This document shows positions 35,411-46,664 of a stretch of DNA of 64,000 nt, piece by piece. The DNA lies in assembly GCA_027924585.1 (NCBI GenBank), contig BSBM01000461.1, positions 10,417,001-10,481,000 of the forward strand, read 5' to 3'. How positions within the stretch are numbered: position 1 is the first letter of the stretch; each line of letters starts with the position of its first letter. Source of the stretch: Larix kaempferi. Its lineage: Eukaryota > Streptophyta > Pinopsida > Pinales > Pinaceae. The translations under genes and the position numbers were made by a program. The notes under the pieces were generated by a model. It was not told the DNA's origin. It was given only the letters and a program-made list of their open reading frames with translations, and did no database searches.

Positions 35411-37953
35411 CATCATGAGCCTTCTATATTTTGTTTGATTTGTAAATCTTTTGTTGAACATCCATCACTTGGTGTTCATCATTCTTCATGATCTTTCCTA
35501 CAAATCAAGATTAAGTATATGATTAGTAATATTTCATAATCATCAAATCACATTGACATGATAACCTATTATGCATACAGATATCATTTTCATAGTTATG
35601 CAACTATCTTGACCAATACTTTGGCACAACACTTTCCCATATCCTGTATGCATACAGTGGCTATCTAGATGCCTTCCATCTCCACCAGAACATACTATCG
35701 AGAGTGTGCACAACTCTCAACATGTCAGCAAAGAGGTTTCATTCTAGACAAGCAACAATGGAATGTTTGTCCAACTTACCAATCATATGCATATTAGTAG
35801 TATATTGTTCAATGTTCTATGAATATTTACACTCAGCATGATACATTATAGGAATACAAATATGCATTCTACCTATTACAGGAAAAATCATTTACTATTT
35901 CAAATAACAACTCAAATACTTATCTTTTATGTTTGTGTGGTTGTCTCCCGCTTGATCTTCTGTATGTCTTTTGAACTTCTATTCATTCTGTACCACTGTG
36001 CATGTTCAAGTGTCATCCTCATGATCTCATACACAAACATACACCCATTAGTATGTTCTAAATGTTATCAAAACATTATAGTTCTAAATAATCATGACTA
36101 TAGTCATGATTATAGTTAATAAACATTAGTATTCAAGATTTCAGGGAAGTCTTCTTTTACTCATGCATATCATCAATCAAGATAAAAGACATAATATGCA
36201 TAATCCCTTGATTACTAACTTTATGAATAAGCATAACCAATCATACCAAGTATACTTATATAAGAGATCCTAACACAAGGTAAGATTCATGGGAAACATA
36301 CCTGGATTAGTATACCTACTTAGTTATGTACAACATACCTAAACAATCTCTTCAACGATTTAGAGATCCTGAGCTAGAACCTGCATGTCTCACGGGTTAA
36401 GCATAATGTAACAAAGTCATACATACCTCGTAAGTAGAACAAAAATTATGGATGAGTCTTTGTCTTCATGTTTTCATGGTCATGGAACCTCTTTTGTGAT
36501 GTACCTGTATCTTGTTAGCAGACAACATCAACCTCACACAACATCATAATGCATTAGTACAATCATATAGCCCTAATCAATGAATGTCTTTGATCATTCA
36601 CATGCATTCATACTGTTACTAGGGTGATAAGACAATTCTAACATTAATCAAAATTGTACTAATAAATAATATGAAGACAAACACATCATGAACTTAATCA
36701 AGAATTAGATTTCAAGACATACCTGAGCCTCCTTAAGTCATACCTGTCGAGACTTCTTGTAGTCTTCTTATGTAAGGCCTTAGCCTCAACTCCCCCTGAA
36801 ACTTGATCTGGAGCTTGATTAGGGTTTGCTAGAGAAACCCTAAAGATTCAAACTTTGACTTTCACACTTCTAATTGGATGAAAGAATATGTCTTGCTGAG
36901 CTAATCAAACTGGCATACTTCAATTTTGGAATCTCCAAAATTTGACCCCTCAAAATGGCCTTTGAAACTTCTGGATCTTCTGGACAGGATCCCAAACTAG
37001 GGTTTGATGAAGCCCACCCTTATTCCCAAACAAAAGGTTCGATCCAAGGCTCTAAACTCTTATTTTTCTTAGGAGTTTCCAGCCATGGTTACAGACTTCA
37101 AAAATTCCAACTTTTGCTAAAGCCCTAATTTTCCATCTTTCCGATCAAAATCCCGAACTGGGGTTTGATCAAGCCCGGTCTTCCACCCAACCAAAAAATT
37201 CGATCTTGGTCTCTAAATTTCGATTTTTCTGAGTAGCATTCAGCCATGGACTCCGATTCCAAAAATTCTAACTTTCTCCGAAACCCTAAATTCCGGAAGC
37301 CATGAATAAAGGTGCTCCAAAAATAATTCTGTTTTGACAGAAATATGCACCTGATTGTTTCTGCTATAACTCTTAAATTTTTGCTCCAAAGGGTCTGAAA
37401 CCCTTTTTTTGCAGTATCCTGACCTGTCATCTTTCCATCCTGACAGGTCTGACCTCAATTGGGTTTTCTGAGAGAGAGTTATGCCAAGTGTCGCAACGTG
37501 ACCTGTTTATGGGATAAAACAGGAGAGCGAACTTGTACGGCCTACCACGTGTCACTGGTTGAAGTTCGGCGTCTGAAAACGTTTCCTGAGATAGTACAGT
37601 CTGTGTACTACCTGTCACTTTTTACGAAATTTCAATTGGAGCTTCCTAGCCCAAGTTATGACCTTTTTTCCTAGGTCACCTGATTTTGACTGAGATCTGG
37701 AAGAGGCAGAAACCCTAACTTGTACTGATCATAAATCACAAAGTACAACGAATTAGAGGTTGTCCTTTGGACACAAGGTACCTGGAGATTTAATCTTTGT
37801 CCTGTAACAATTTCAGATCCTAAAAATTCGCCAAACTGGATTTATAGCGAAATTGCTACGATGACTGGTTTTTGCTATGTAAAACCCTAACCTTCAAATT
37901 GTCATAAGTAAAGGAAGTGTCGTTAGTGCCATACCTTGTCTTCCTTCAGGTTA
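35411..37953 (-). other. 5' part of the interior of the non-autonomous element, no genes seen
   Basis: On the sense (minus) strand this is the long leader after the primer site. It lacks retroelement protein motifs. A second purine-rich motif (CAGGGGGAGTTGAGG on the minus strand, near 36787-36801) resembles the internal purine tracts of copia elements. Two related ~180-base blocks near 36920-37090 and 37095-37270 share 'ggtttgatcaagccc'-like and 'ttcagccatgg'-like phrases. Confidence 0.5.
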
Positions 37954-37965
37954 GCTCTGATACCA
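37954..37965 (-). other. Primer binding site, initiator tRNA-Met type
   Basis: GCTCTGATACCA on the plus strand is TGGTATCAGAGC on the minus strand, directly adjoining the LTR at 37966. It fixes the orientation of the element. Confidence 0.92.
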
Positions 37966-38569
37966 TGTTAAAATTCAATATGCTAAGACAGAAAATAGCA
38001 GCATTACATTCCATTTCACAATAATAGCATATACAGGATCACTGAAGAAACAACAAGCACAACATAAACACAAGAGACAAAGATTTATCCTGGGAAACCC
38101 TCATGGGGTAGAAAACCCAGCAAATCTTCCTCAATATAGATGACCAGCAATATACAAAGATGAAACCCTGAGACATGACCTCCTCCTCCACAATAGCAGA
38201 CCTCTCCTCCACAAGTGTGCTATCCTCAAGTGAGTGAATGTGTCAAATGAGGAACACACCTCCTCTATTTATACACTACACTGACATGTATTTTACACAG
38301 GTACACGTAGGCTCGTATTTAACCAATGGGTTAAATACCCCACTACAACTGACTGGGCCGACCCCTCTAGGGTGGTCTAATAACCCTTTGACCCACATAA
38401 CATATACAGGGCCGACCCCCACTAGGGAAGTCTAATAACCCGAGTTACCACATTCCGACGGAGGAATAAACATCTCCGGATATACAATAAGATCTTCACG
38501 GAGGAATGAAACATCTCCGGAATAATAAAGTACAAATATAATATTCTTTGAAGTTAAAATATCTCAACA
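37966..38569 (-). repeat. 5' LTR of the non-autonomous element (minus orientation)
   Basis: 604 bases, nearly identical to 32960-33563. Followed by target copy AGTCC at 38570-38574. Confidence 0.93.
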
Positions 38570-38574
38570 AGTCC

Positions 38575-40450
38575 CTCCATATCTTATTCATCATTTTCCA
38601 TCTACTTTTTTCAAGGATTTTATATTAAATATCAAAAGTATTCATTTACAACAACTTTGGTCATCCTAGAATGTTTATATATAACCTCTAGACATTCCAT
38701 CATTACATTCTCGAGTAAAACATGAGGTGTTACAATAGTATTTTACCTTACTAAATTCCACACTTCTTACAAAATTTATTGGACTCATTTGTACATAGCT
38801 CTCGAACATTATATGTCATCAACACCTTTATTTTATTCTCTTCTTGTTTTTCTACAAGATGTTTAAACTCTTTAAATTTACTAAAAACTTCATACTTATT
38901 ACGGAAGAAATAAACCCATGTGTTTCTAGAGAAATCATAAATGAAACATAATATATAGATTTTCCTAGTAATGAAATAGGAAGAGGTCCGAACACATCAT
39001 TGTTATTATTTACAAGAATAATTTTTCTCTTGTAGCACCATATGCAAATCTTAACCAAATTGTTTTTTCCATATATGCAATGTTCACATAAATAAAAATT
39101 TAATAAGAAATCTAACATATCATTTTCCATACCTTTACCATTTAATGCTCAAAGGCCCTTCTCTCCAATATTTCCCAATCTCCAATGCCATATCATTCTC
39201 TTGTCTACAAGGACAATAAGGATCCAATCTTCTTCAATGTTATCCTCAAGAACAACAAAACTATACACCTATCATTAAAAGTGCTTCCGTAGGAAGTTCT
39301 AATCTAAACTCCCTACATGTCATCAACATCATTTCTCTTGGAACCATCTTGCATGTTTCATTTTCAAATAAAGTATGCACACATGTATCATCCATCTTGC
39401 ATCAATTTTTTGGCTAGATCTAGAATGTGTACAACCCCAGGATGAGTTTTAATCCTTCCACCTTTGAGAAGTATCTTGACCCTTCCAATTCCTATCATTT
39501 TGGCTTTCAATCCATATCCTAGAAAAAAATTACCTCCGTTGTATTTTTTATATTAAAAAAAAAACTCCTTGCGTGGAGTCATATGAAATGAAGTGCCTGA
39601 GTTAATCAACCATACATCATGATTTGTATGTATACTTGTAGGTTCCAATTAAACATCATGTCCTTCTTGTGTAGAGGGTTATGTTTTCCGTAGAAGGAGC
39701 ATCATCATATCCCTTACTTTTATCAATACTCTTAGATTTGCAATTTTTCCTATAGTTCCCATCTTTACCACATTTTCGTCATTTATTTTCAACTTTTCCT
39801 AGAGATTTAGATCTATTCTAAACTTAGATATACCCCCAGAACACTTATTTTTCCTCTTTTAGAAATTATATCTCACAAATAAAAAATAATTGGCCACACC
39901 CTCCATGGGTTTTTGTCCCATTTTCCCTAGCAAAAAGGATTCAACTACATCCTCAAACTTAAAGGATTGACTAGCAGTAACAATTCTACCACTAGATTAT
40001 CCCAAGTGTTTGGAAAAGAACATAGCAATGCAATACACTTATATTTTTCCTCCATCTTAATATCAACAAAGACTAGTTGACTTACCAAAGTATTAAAGGT
40101 TTTTAGATGATCAACCATCCTAAGATGAAACAACTTATTTAAAAGAAATATTATATTCACCAATGAATTTAATTGATACAAATACCCCAGCTTATCCCAT
40201 ATCTTCCTTGCATTGTATTCTCTAGATATGTTCAACAACAATAAATCTGAGAGGCATAGTTGAATCATTCTTATTGTTTTTCTCTCTAGATTTAACCAAT
40301 CTTTTTATAACATACTAGTGGGAGTTGTACCTAGATCCATAACATTCCAGCAATCTTTGTCCACAAGAACATCTTCTATCTTCATATTCCATTTAATTCA
40401 AGTCTCTAGCATTAAAATTATTGATTTATATTCTTAAGCTATTTGTCATT
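38575..40450 (-). pseudogene. Decayed Ty1/copia gag-protease-integrase relic
   Basis: Read on the minus strand. The gag region at about 40440-39940 shows VDKDCWNVMD, then LCLSDLLLLNISREYNARKI and WDKLGYLYQ, then CIALLCSFPNTWDNLVVEL, the classic copia gag pattern. A protease remnant near 39650-39540 reads LINSGTSFHMTPRKEFFF (active-site Asp replaced by Asn). The pre-integrase/integrase region at 39130-38852 reads FYLCEHCIYGKNNLV and NDVFGPLPISLLGKSIYYVS, matching copia integrase up to the first catalytic Asp. Multiple stops and frameshifts break it, and RT/RNase H are absent. In copia elements this polyprotein encapsidates and integrates the element's own cDNA; here it is dead. The young element at 32960-38569 inserted at its downstream end. 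Confidence 0.75.
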
Positions 40451-40609
40451 TTCCTTGCACAAGATTTATTGTGCAAAGCTCCAACTCTAACACAAGCTTA
40501 TCCCAAACCCAGGATATCCTTCTAATCTAGGTAGATAATAGTTTCCACCAACTTATTCCACCAAGATAAATAGTCCTCCATCTTCCTCGAAATTTTCTAC
40601 ATCTTTTCA
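40451..40609. other. Unassigned spacer
   Basis: A short stretch between the copia gag remnant and the next LTR. It may hold the degraded 5' leader of the copia relic. Its last bases (TTTCA, 40605-40609) would be the left target copy of the next element. Confidence 0.35.
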
Positions 40610-42739
40610 TGTCATGTCCCCAAATTTTTCATTGGGTCACAATGGCCTAAGCCCCTTGGCCATACTCATGATAGTTTGTCAAATTGAATCATATTCAAAT
40701 AATTTCCAAGAATGATGTCCAAGTTATTAATAATGTAAAATTAGATCCAAATGGACAAGGTGGGTCACATGAAGAGAAATTCCCAATTCAAAGTTTGTAA
40801 TATACCCATCCAAATGAACTATCATGGAGGAAAATTACTAGTTCCCTAGGTTGGGGGTGGAAGCATTAAAAGTTGGAATAAGGGAGTTACAAGACCCAAA
40901 ATGACCTTATACTTACAAATTCACATTAAATGGGTCAAACAAATAATAATAAAAGTAAAATAAGGTGGCATTGGATCATGAGGGCACATAAAAGGTTGTG
41001 GGACCCACATGTGGCAAGCTTCCCCACTACACTTGGCATTATTCTCTCACCAATTCGAGTTCAAGATGAAGGGTAAAATACTTGGGAGATTTGAAGAGGT
41101 ATTATTCATGGCATGAATCATGTAAGGTCGAATTGGAGTGGAAGAGAAACACCCATGGAAGAGGGAGAGGCATCTTAGAAGAATGGTGACACTTGGAGCT
41201 AGATTCCCTAACTCCTATGACAACAATGATGAAGATTCTATGAAAATTATGACAAATTCCAGACCTGATCACTGCCATATGACATATATGACATGTTAGG
41301 CCTAAAAATAGCCTCCAAGATGGCACACAAGGGATTTATGGAATCCAAGACGATTTCCCGTTCGAATTGAGGGATGATGGAGACTAGGAATTGTTGGACA
41401 AGTGGCACACATTGGAATCTCTTCCGAAATTCAGTTTGCATGAGGCTTTTGGAAGCAATTTGAACCATGGAGGACTTGAGAATTTTATAAAATACAATAG
41501 CAAATAAGGAAATGGGCTTTTGATCATTTCTCGTTTTGCAAATTGGAGAGCATAGATTGTCCATGCTAGTGGAGTGTTTACTCTACTTTACTTAGTACCA
41601 ATTTCGAGGCTGCAAGATTCCCATCCTATTGGAAATTGAAGAGGCCATTCATACCTTTCATTTGGAGTTACAATGGATTCATTTGTTTCATGTTGAAGCT
41701 ACAAGTCTTCTAATGGTCTTCTCTTCTTCAACTTGCTCCCACATCTCTTCCAATTTTCTCTCTATATTCTTGCTCTTGGAGGAAGGGCGCACATGGAGAA
41801 ATATTGATCTCTTTGGGAGAGTCCAAGGGGACCCATTTATTTGTAAGATGATTTAAACACTCTATATTTTATGCTCAAATATACCTCATATCTAAAATCC
41901 AATTGAAACCATGTAATAATGCCAAACTATGTATGAATGGTGCCATATTTCCATATATCTTGTGGAGAGAGCTTAAAGTTTTTTGGTATCTACTTGTATA
42001 AGTAAATATATGTGGTTTTATTTCTATTTAGAGAGCCATTAATATACTGAATAATTTTCACACACCTTATGAAATTCCTTGTAACATTTCTCTCAAATTT
42101 CATAGCAAGTTATAGCAGTTTTCTCTCATTTCCCCCTATGTTAAGACATGTTTACAAATCTCTGATTTATGGCAGTTTCAACCACCTTTAGGAACTGATT
42201 AATGATGCATTTTGGTTCCCATTGAAGTAATATAACTAATACATGTCTCTGTTCTTAAATTTTGGAGGTTCGTACTGCATTTGGGAAGCCTTTAGTGACC
42301 TCTACCCTTGGGGATTTGAACCTCAAATTTACTAGCAAATTTCCCTATTTTCTCCTGAACTTAAATGAATGTTGCAGAAGTCTTTTTATAGTGTATAAAA
42401 AAATATTAGGATCATTTTTATGTCCTATTACCTTTCAAGCATTCTCATACCCAATTTGAAATCCTTAGGATTATTTTGGAGCCATCTACCCTTGGGAGTT
42501 TCAACATCGATTTTCCTAGTAATTTTTCCTTTCATTCTCTGATTGTAAATGCAAGTTGATGAAGTATTTACAAAGTTTCCAAGCGTATAATATCTGAATT
42601 AGTGTGTCATAATACACCTCAATCCACTCTGTACATAATTCAAAACCATTTTGGATCATTTGGGACAATTTGGAGTTTCACTAGTCCAAGATTCGAAAAT
42701 TGGCCAAATTGGGTAAAATTCCAAATTGGGGATATTACA
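40610..42739 (+). repeat. 5' LTR of second LARD-like element
   Basis: 2130 bases with TGT...ACA ends, followed after one base by the tRNA-iMet primer site. Short frames inside (for example 41629-41856) show no domain. Confidence 0.85.
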
Positions 42740-42740
42740 G

Positions 42741-42752
42741 TGGTATCAGAGC
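42741..42752 (+). other. Primer binding site, initiator tRNA-Met type
   Basis: TGGTATCAGAGC one base after the 5' LTR. Confidence 0.9.
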
Positions 42753-42805
42753 ATGGTCCTTGCACCTATTTATTAATATCATATATTGAAGAATAATTTG
42801 AATCC

Positions 42806-43366
42806 ATGTCTTATTCATATTTAGATTATGAGCAATATGAGGAGGATTATTCTTTCTATGCCTCAAAGGAAAATGATTTTTATGAGCAGTATGATGATGA
42901 CTACGATGAGAAATATGAGGAAGATAATGTCCAGGAGGTACCTTATACAAGTATATCCCATCATATCACATTTGGAAGAATAAATGATAGTTATTCGTAT
43001 AGCCATGTGTATGGAGAAGATATATGTTCCACAATCAAAGATCAGTTTTTGGGGGAGCATTAAAGGATTAAAAATCAACCTATTTGTGAGAAGAGCAGTG
43101 AAATATGCGAAGCATCACGGAACGCATGTGTTTCCTATTTGAAGATAATTTTTGGGCCTTCTTCAGAAAGCGGCTCCAAATATCTTGATCCTAAGGAAAC
43201 CAAGGGGCAATATGCATCAACTTGCTTTAAGGAGAGAAATGAGGAGACCCATGAGCCACCTAGTTCTGAAATAGGCGAGGTAGAAGAAGGATTACATGAA
43301 GAGGATCGAAATTCACTCCCAAGTCACTCTAAAAAATATGAAGAAAAATCACGTGAGCATGAATAA
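42806..43366 (+). pseudogene. Acidic Tyr/Glu/Asp-rich frame in LARD-like element
   Basis: An ATG 54 bases after the primer site opens a frame of 85 codons (SYLDYEQYEEDY, DDDYDEKYEED), stopped by TAA at 43061-43063. It continues in the same phase to a second stop at 43364-43366 with a Glu/Ser-rich part. The position matches that of gag, but no gag domain can be seen. It could be a remnant of a non-enzymatic element protein or chance coding in biased sequence. Confidence 0.35.
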
Positions 43367-45640
43367 GGCTCTATTGAAATATTGAATATCATTTCGAGAC
43401 ACATTCTACATTGGACGTGAATCAAAGAGCATCTACTTATTTATGCTTGAATTATGAAGGAGTACCTACTAATGGGTGCTCACACCTCTATGTTGGTGAA
43501 AGAGAGATCAATTTTGAAAGTGTTGCTACAAGACAAACTTCCATTAAGCATGAAAATTAATACCTTGTATTAGTTGAAGAAGAACTCAGATCAACTTCCC
43601 CATCACCACTTGAGCTTCATGAAGTTGGTCCAAACAACAAGGAAGAAGATGGGGAAGTTCATTTGCAAGAGACTCATTTTCTTGAAGGGTCCTTGAATAT
43701 GGATGAAAAGAAGAATCAAGAGGCCTTGAAAAATTTCCATGACACACATACATTGGTTTCTAAATTTTGTTGGTGTGCGGAGGAAAAATATTCCCTTGAA
43801 GACATGGAGAAAATCTAGAAGGCAATGCTGGACACCAAAGGTAATTTTTTAAATGTGCTTTCTAATAGAGATTATTTAATTGATCTTGTTGGTTTGTATC
43901 ATGGAATAACCTTGAACGATGCAGAAGAGAATGACAAGCTCTCAAATGAGTTGGATTCCACCTAAAATACACTCCAAAAATCTATGGTGCATATTGAGCA
44001 ACTTCAAGAGAATTTGCAAATGTCCTTTACACCCTCCTACATATCAGACAATCATTCAATGGATGAAATAATTTATTTTAGAAAGGAGGAACCTCATGTA
44101 ATGGTGTAACATGAGGTACATGTTGATATGTAGGTTCTTGAAGATGTTATGTACTCAAACAAGAAGGAAGACAAGCACTTGTCTTTGTTCAGAGGGGTTA
44201 TGACCTACCTCGTGGAGAGAGTTGCAAAGCCTTGAAGGAGGAACATGATCTCACAATAGTTGTACCATAAAATTATGGAGAAGACAAATTAAATATTTCG
44301 ATGGGTAAGAGTTGAAAAGAGTTAAGGTTGGTTCATAATTCTTCACCTCCTACTTCATTTTCAGCCACATCAATTGGAGATGAAAATTGGGTGAATGGTG
44401 TTTTTCTAAGGGTGCCACATGAGGAGTATGAAACTCCTATATCTCCTTTTGATGATGACATGACTATAGAACCTTATTGTTTACATTTGCAGCGGAATCC
44501 TTTTTTACCTTATGATGATACATATCTTCATGGATGCACTTATGATGTTCATTTGAGTCACTTGAAGACTCATGATTTTCCTTGCTCCTTTCTTAGTTCA
44601 ATTGATGTTGGAGGAACGTCATCAACTACTTGGGTGAAGAGATATATAATTGGAGAAATTTTTTATTGGAAGAAACATCCTTTGTTATTTCTTGATGATA
44701 CACATATCCATTGATGTATAAAGGGTACTTATGTGATCCCCTTGAAGTCTCATTGCTTTCTTTGCTCCCTAATTGGTTCAGATTTGAGTGGAGGTTCTTC
44801 ATTCACTTCTCAGATGAAAGAGCACATGGATGATTATTTTTATGTATCTTTCATCCTTTTGTAGAAGCATTATAGGGCATGGGATCCTCACCTATGTCAT
44901 TGGATCATATTTGAATGGTCACTTGATGCTTGTATGCACTTGGAAAATGGTGGTCTACTTACTTGGAGGTACAAGCACTTTCATGGTTCTTTGATGAGGC
45001 ACCTCCTTGATGTACATTTTTATTATGTCATTATGTACTTTGACGATATATCCTTTGTACTTATGATGTTTGGAAGAATGCATACAAGGAAATGGGATCC
45101 AGGAATTCTCTTTCCTGATGGTATGGTTTGGAGGGGACTCCTAATTGTTGGAGTTTAATACAAGCAATGGGACCTTGGGATAATTTTTAGTGTCATTGGT
45201 TTCAATTTTTTTTGGGAAACAAGTCGTATGGGATATTGAGTCCCTACTTAATAAGGTGAATTTAATTAGAGTAGTGCAGCAACAAGCATGGTGTTTCCTC
45301 TCTAAAATTTTCATGGAATCTTGAAGACTCAAAGTTGGGCAACTCAATGGCAACTTCAAAGAAGTATACAGTGTGCTATCAAAAAGGGTTTCCAAAATAT
45401 GAAAGAGGTAAAGAGTAATTGTGCAAACTTTGTTTTGATGGATTTAATTAATATTTTGGTGTTTATAGGTGATGTTATAGGGGATATCAAATTGAAAAAG
45501 AAAACCCACATCTCCTTGCTTTTGGAAACACACAATAGTAGTGCATGAGTGCCACTACTCAAAGTTTTAGAAGAGAAGTTTTGGGAATAAAGTAGGTTCT
45601 TCAACATCCATGTGTTGAAATTTCTTGAGGACATGCAATA
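43367..45640 (+). other. Interior of second LARD-like element, remnants of coding only
   Basis: Broken frames with protein-like composition occur: a helical stretch near 43880-44040 (AEENDKLSNELD, HIEQLQENLQMS) and a frame at 44328-44714 rich in aromatic residues and Asp/His. No enzyme motif is recognised, and stops separate the pieces. Frames beyond 44934 are shorter and unassigned. Confidence 0.4.
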
Positions 45641-45656
45641 TTTGGAGGGGAGGATT
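45641..45656 (+). other. Polypurine tract of second LARD-like element
   Basis: TTTGGAGGGGAGGATT lies directly before the 3' LTR start at 45657. Confidence 0.85.
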
Positions 45657-45701
45657 TGTCATGTCCCCAAATTTCTCATTGGGTCACAATGGCCTAAGCC
45701 C
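45657..45701 (+). repeat. 3' LTR of second LARD-like element, first 45 bases
   Basis: Matches 40610-40654 with one or two differences, then is cut at AAGCCC by the start of the compound element. The last five bases (AGCCC, 45697-45701) are the predicted left target copy of that insertion. Confidence 0.85.
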
Positions 45702-46664
45702 TGTTGTAGGTACAACAGATCCAAAGCTTCATTCTAATCATGGGAGCCCCATTTTGTAAATATAAAGGTATTTAGGTAAGTTTTAAATTTTGGTTTTCTA
45801 TGGCATCATACCCTTTGCTTGGTCTGTTTAGTTATCATTATTTTCTCCTTTGAAAATTTCTAAGTTTCTGGTTGTTTTCTTGATTTGCAGAAAACCTTAG
45901 ATTCTTTGCCAAAAATCATTTTCTTACGGCAAATCCCGAAATCCTGCAATTCCACAATTGCGGATTATGGGAATTGTTTGTTTTTCATTTGAAAATTCGT
46001 CAACCCAAAACCCGCAACCTGAAATTGGAGGTTGCAGGAAGACCGTGTAAGTATTTTAGAAATTTTGATTCCACAACCCGAAACCTGAAATTCTGGATTT
46101 CAGATTGTGGAAACTCGTTACACCAATAAATCGTGTTGTGTGTTTCCAAAACCCGCAAATTGCGGGTTGTCGAAAAACTTATTTAATTTTTAATATTTGT
46201 TTTCGTTTCCGAAACTCGAAACCCAAATTTTGGTTTGTGGATTTCGGAAACACGTTTGTTCATTTTGCGAAATTTGTAAAACCCGCAACCTGGAATTTCA
46301 AATTGCGAATTTCGGGAATTTTGAATAAAGTTTGATTTTCAAACCTATGAACCCAATCCCGCATCCCGCAGGGGTTAAACTCAACCGTTCGTTTCTTTAA
46401 ATCTATGGTCCATATTTGATCTGACCGAAAAACCATAAATGCACGATTTTTGCTATTTTCCATTATCATTTTTACTATCAGAAATTTACGCTCCTACGTG
46501 GATTTTACTATTGATTTCTTACTAGGGTCACTTTCACGAATTTTTAGTCATTTACAAGTTGGTTTGCTGTAATTTTTTGCATTTGCTATTTACGGTTTTT
46601 CTGTATATGGTTTAGTTTTGATTTTGTTTTATTTATTTATCATAATTCCCCAGGCTTTGCCAAA
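45702..46664 (+). promoter_or_regulatory. Left-end non-coding region of the outer element, with hairpin series
   Basis: Non-coding sequence from the TGTTG terminus to the first ATG of the upstream ORF. It is probably LTR sequence. Between about 45929 and 46320 lie roughly six imperfect inverted repeats built on 'aacccgcaacctgaaatt' and its complement (for example AACCCGCAAATTGCGGGTTG near 46152). No primer site of the iMet type follows, so the LTR end is not here or uses another tRNA. Confidence 0.5.

Larger units (their letters stand above)
32960..38569 (-). mobile_element. Complete young non-autonomous LTR retrotransposon with internal tandem arrays
   Basis: Two 604-base LTRs (32960-33563 and 37966-38569) start TGTTAAAATTC and end ATCTCAACA on the plus strand. 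The element is flanked by AGTCC at 32955-32959 and 38570-38574. The primer site (TGGTATCAGAGC read on the minus strand, 37954-37965) abuts the right LTR and the purine tract (minus AAGGGGGAG, near 33564-33573) abuts the left one, so transcription is on the minus strand. The LTRs differ at about eight positions, suggesting a recent insertion. The 4.4-kb interior has no gag, protease, integrase or RT. It carries five adjoining tandem arrays and a long repeat-encoded frame. The short LTR and TGTTGAGATATT-type start suggest Ty1/copia, as inference. Confidence 0.93.
40610..45701 (+). mobile_element. Second non-autonomous LTR element (LARD-like), 3' LTR interrupted
   Basis: 5' LTR at 40610-42739 (2130 bases, TGTCATGTCCCC to GATATTACA), primer site at 42741-42752, about 2.9 kb of interior and a purine tract at 45641-45656 (TTTGGAGGGGAGGATT). 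The 3' LTR begins at 45657 and matches the 5' LTR for 45 bases to AAGCCC, where copy B of the compound element begins at 45702. The rest of the 3' LTR should lie beyond the right edge if this is a clean insertion. The interior has no RT, integrase or protease, only acidic, weakly coding frames. Confidence 0.88.

Noticed and set aside
34390-35418. 342-codon plus-strand frame as a repeat-protein gene
   Set aside because: It is antisense to the element, lacks an ATG, and is open because the repeat periods are multiples of three.
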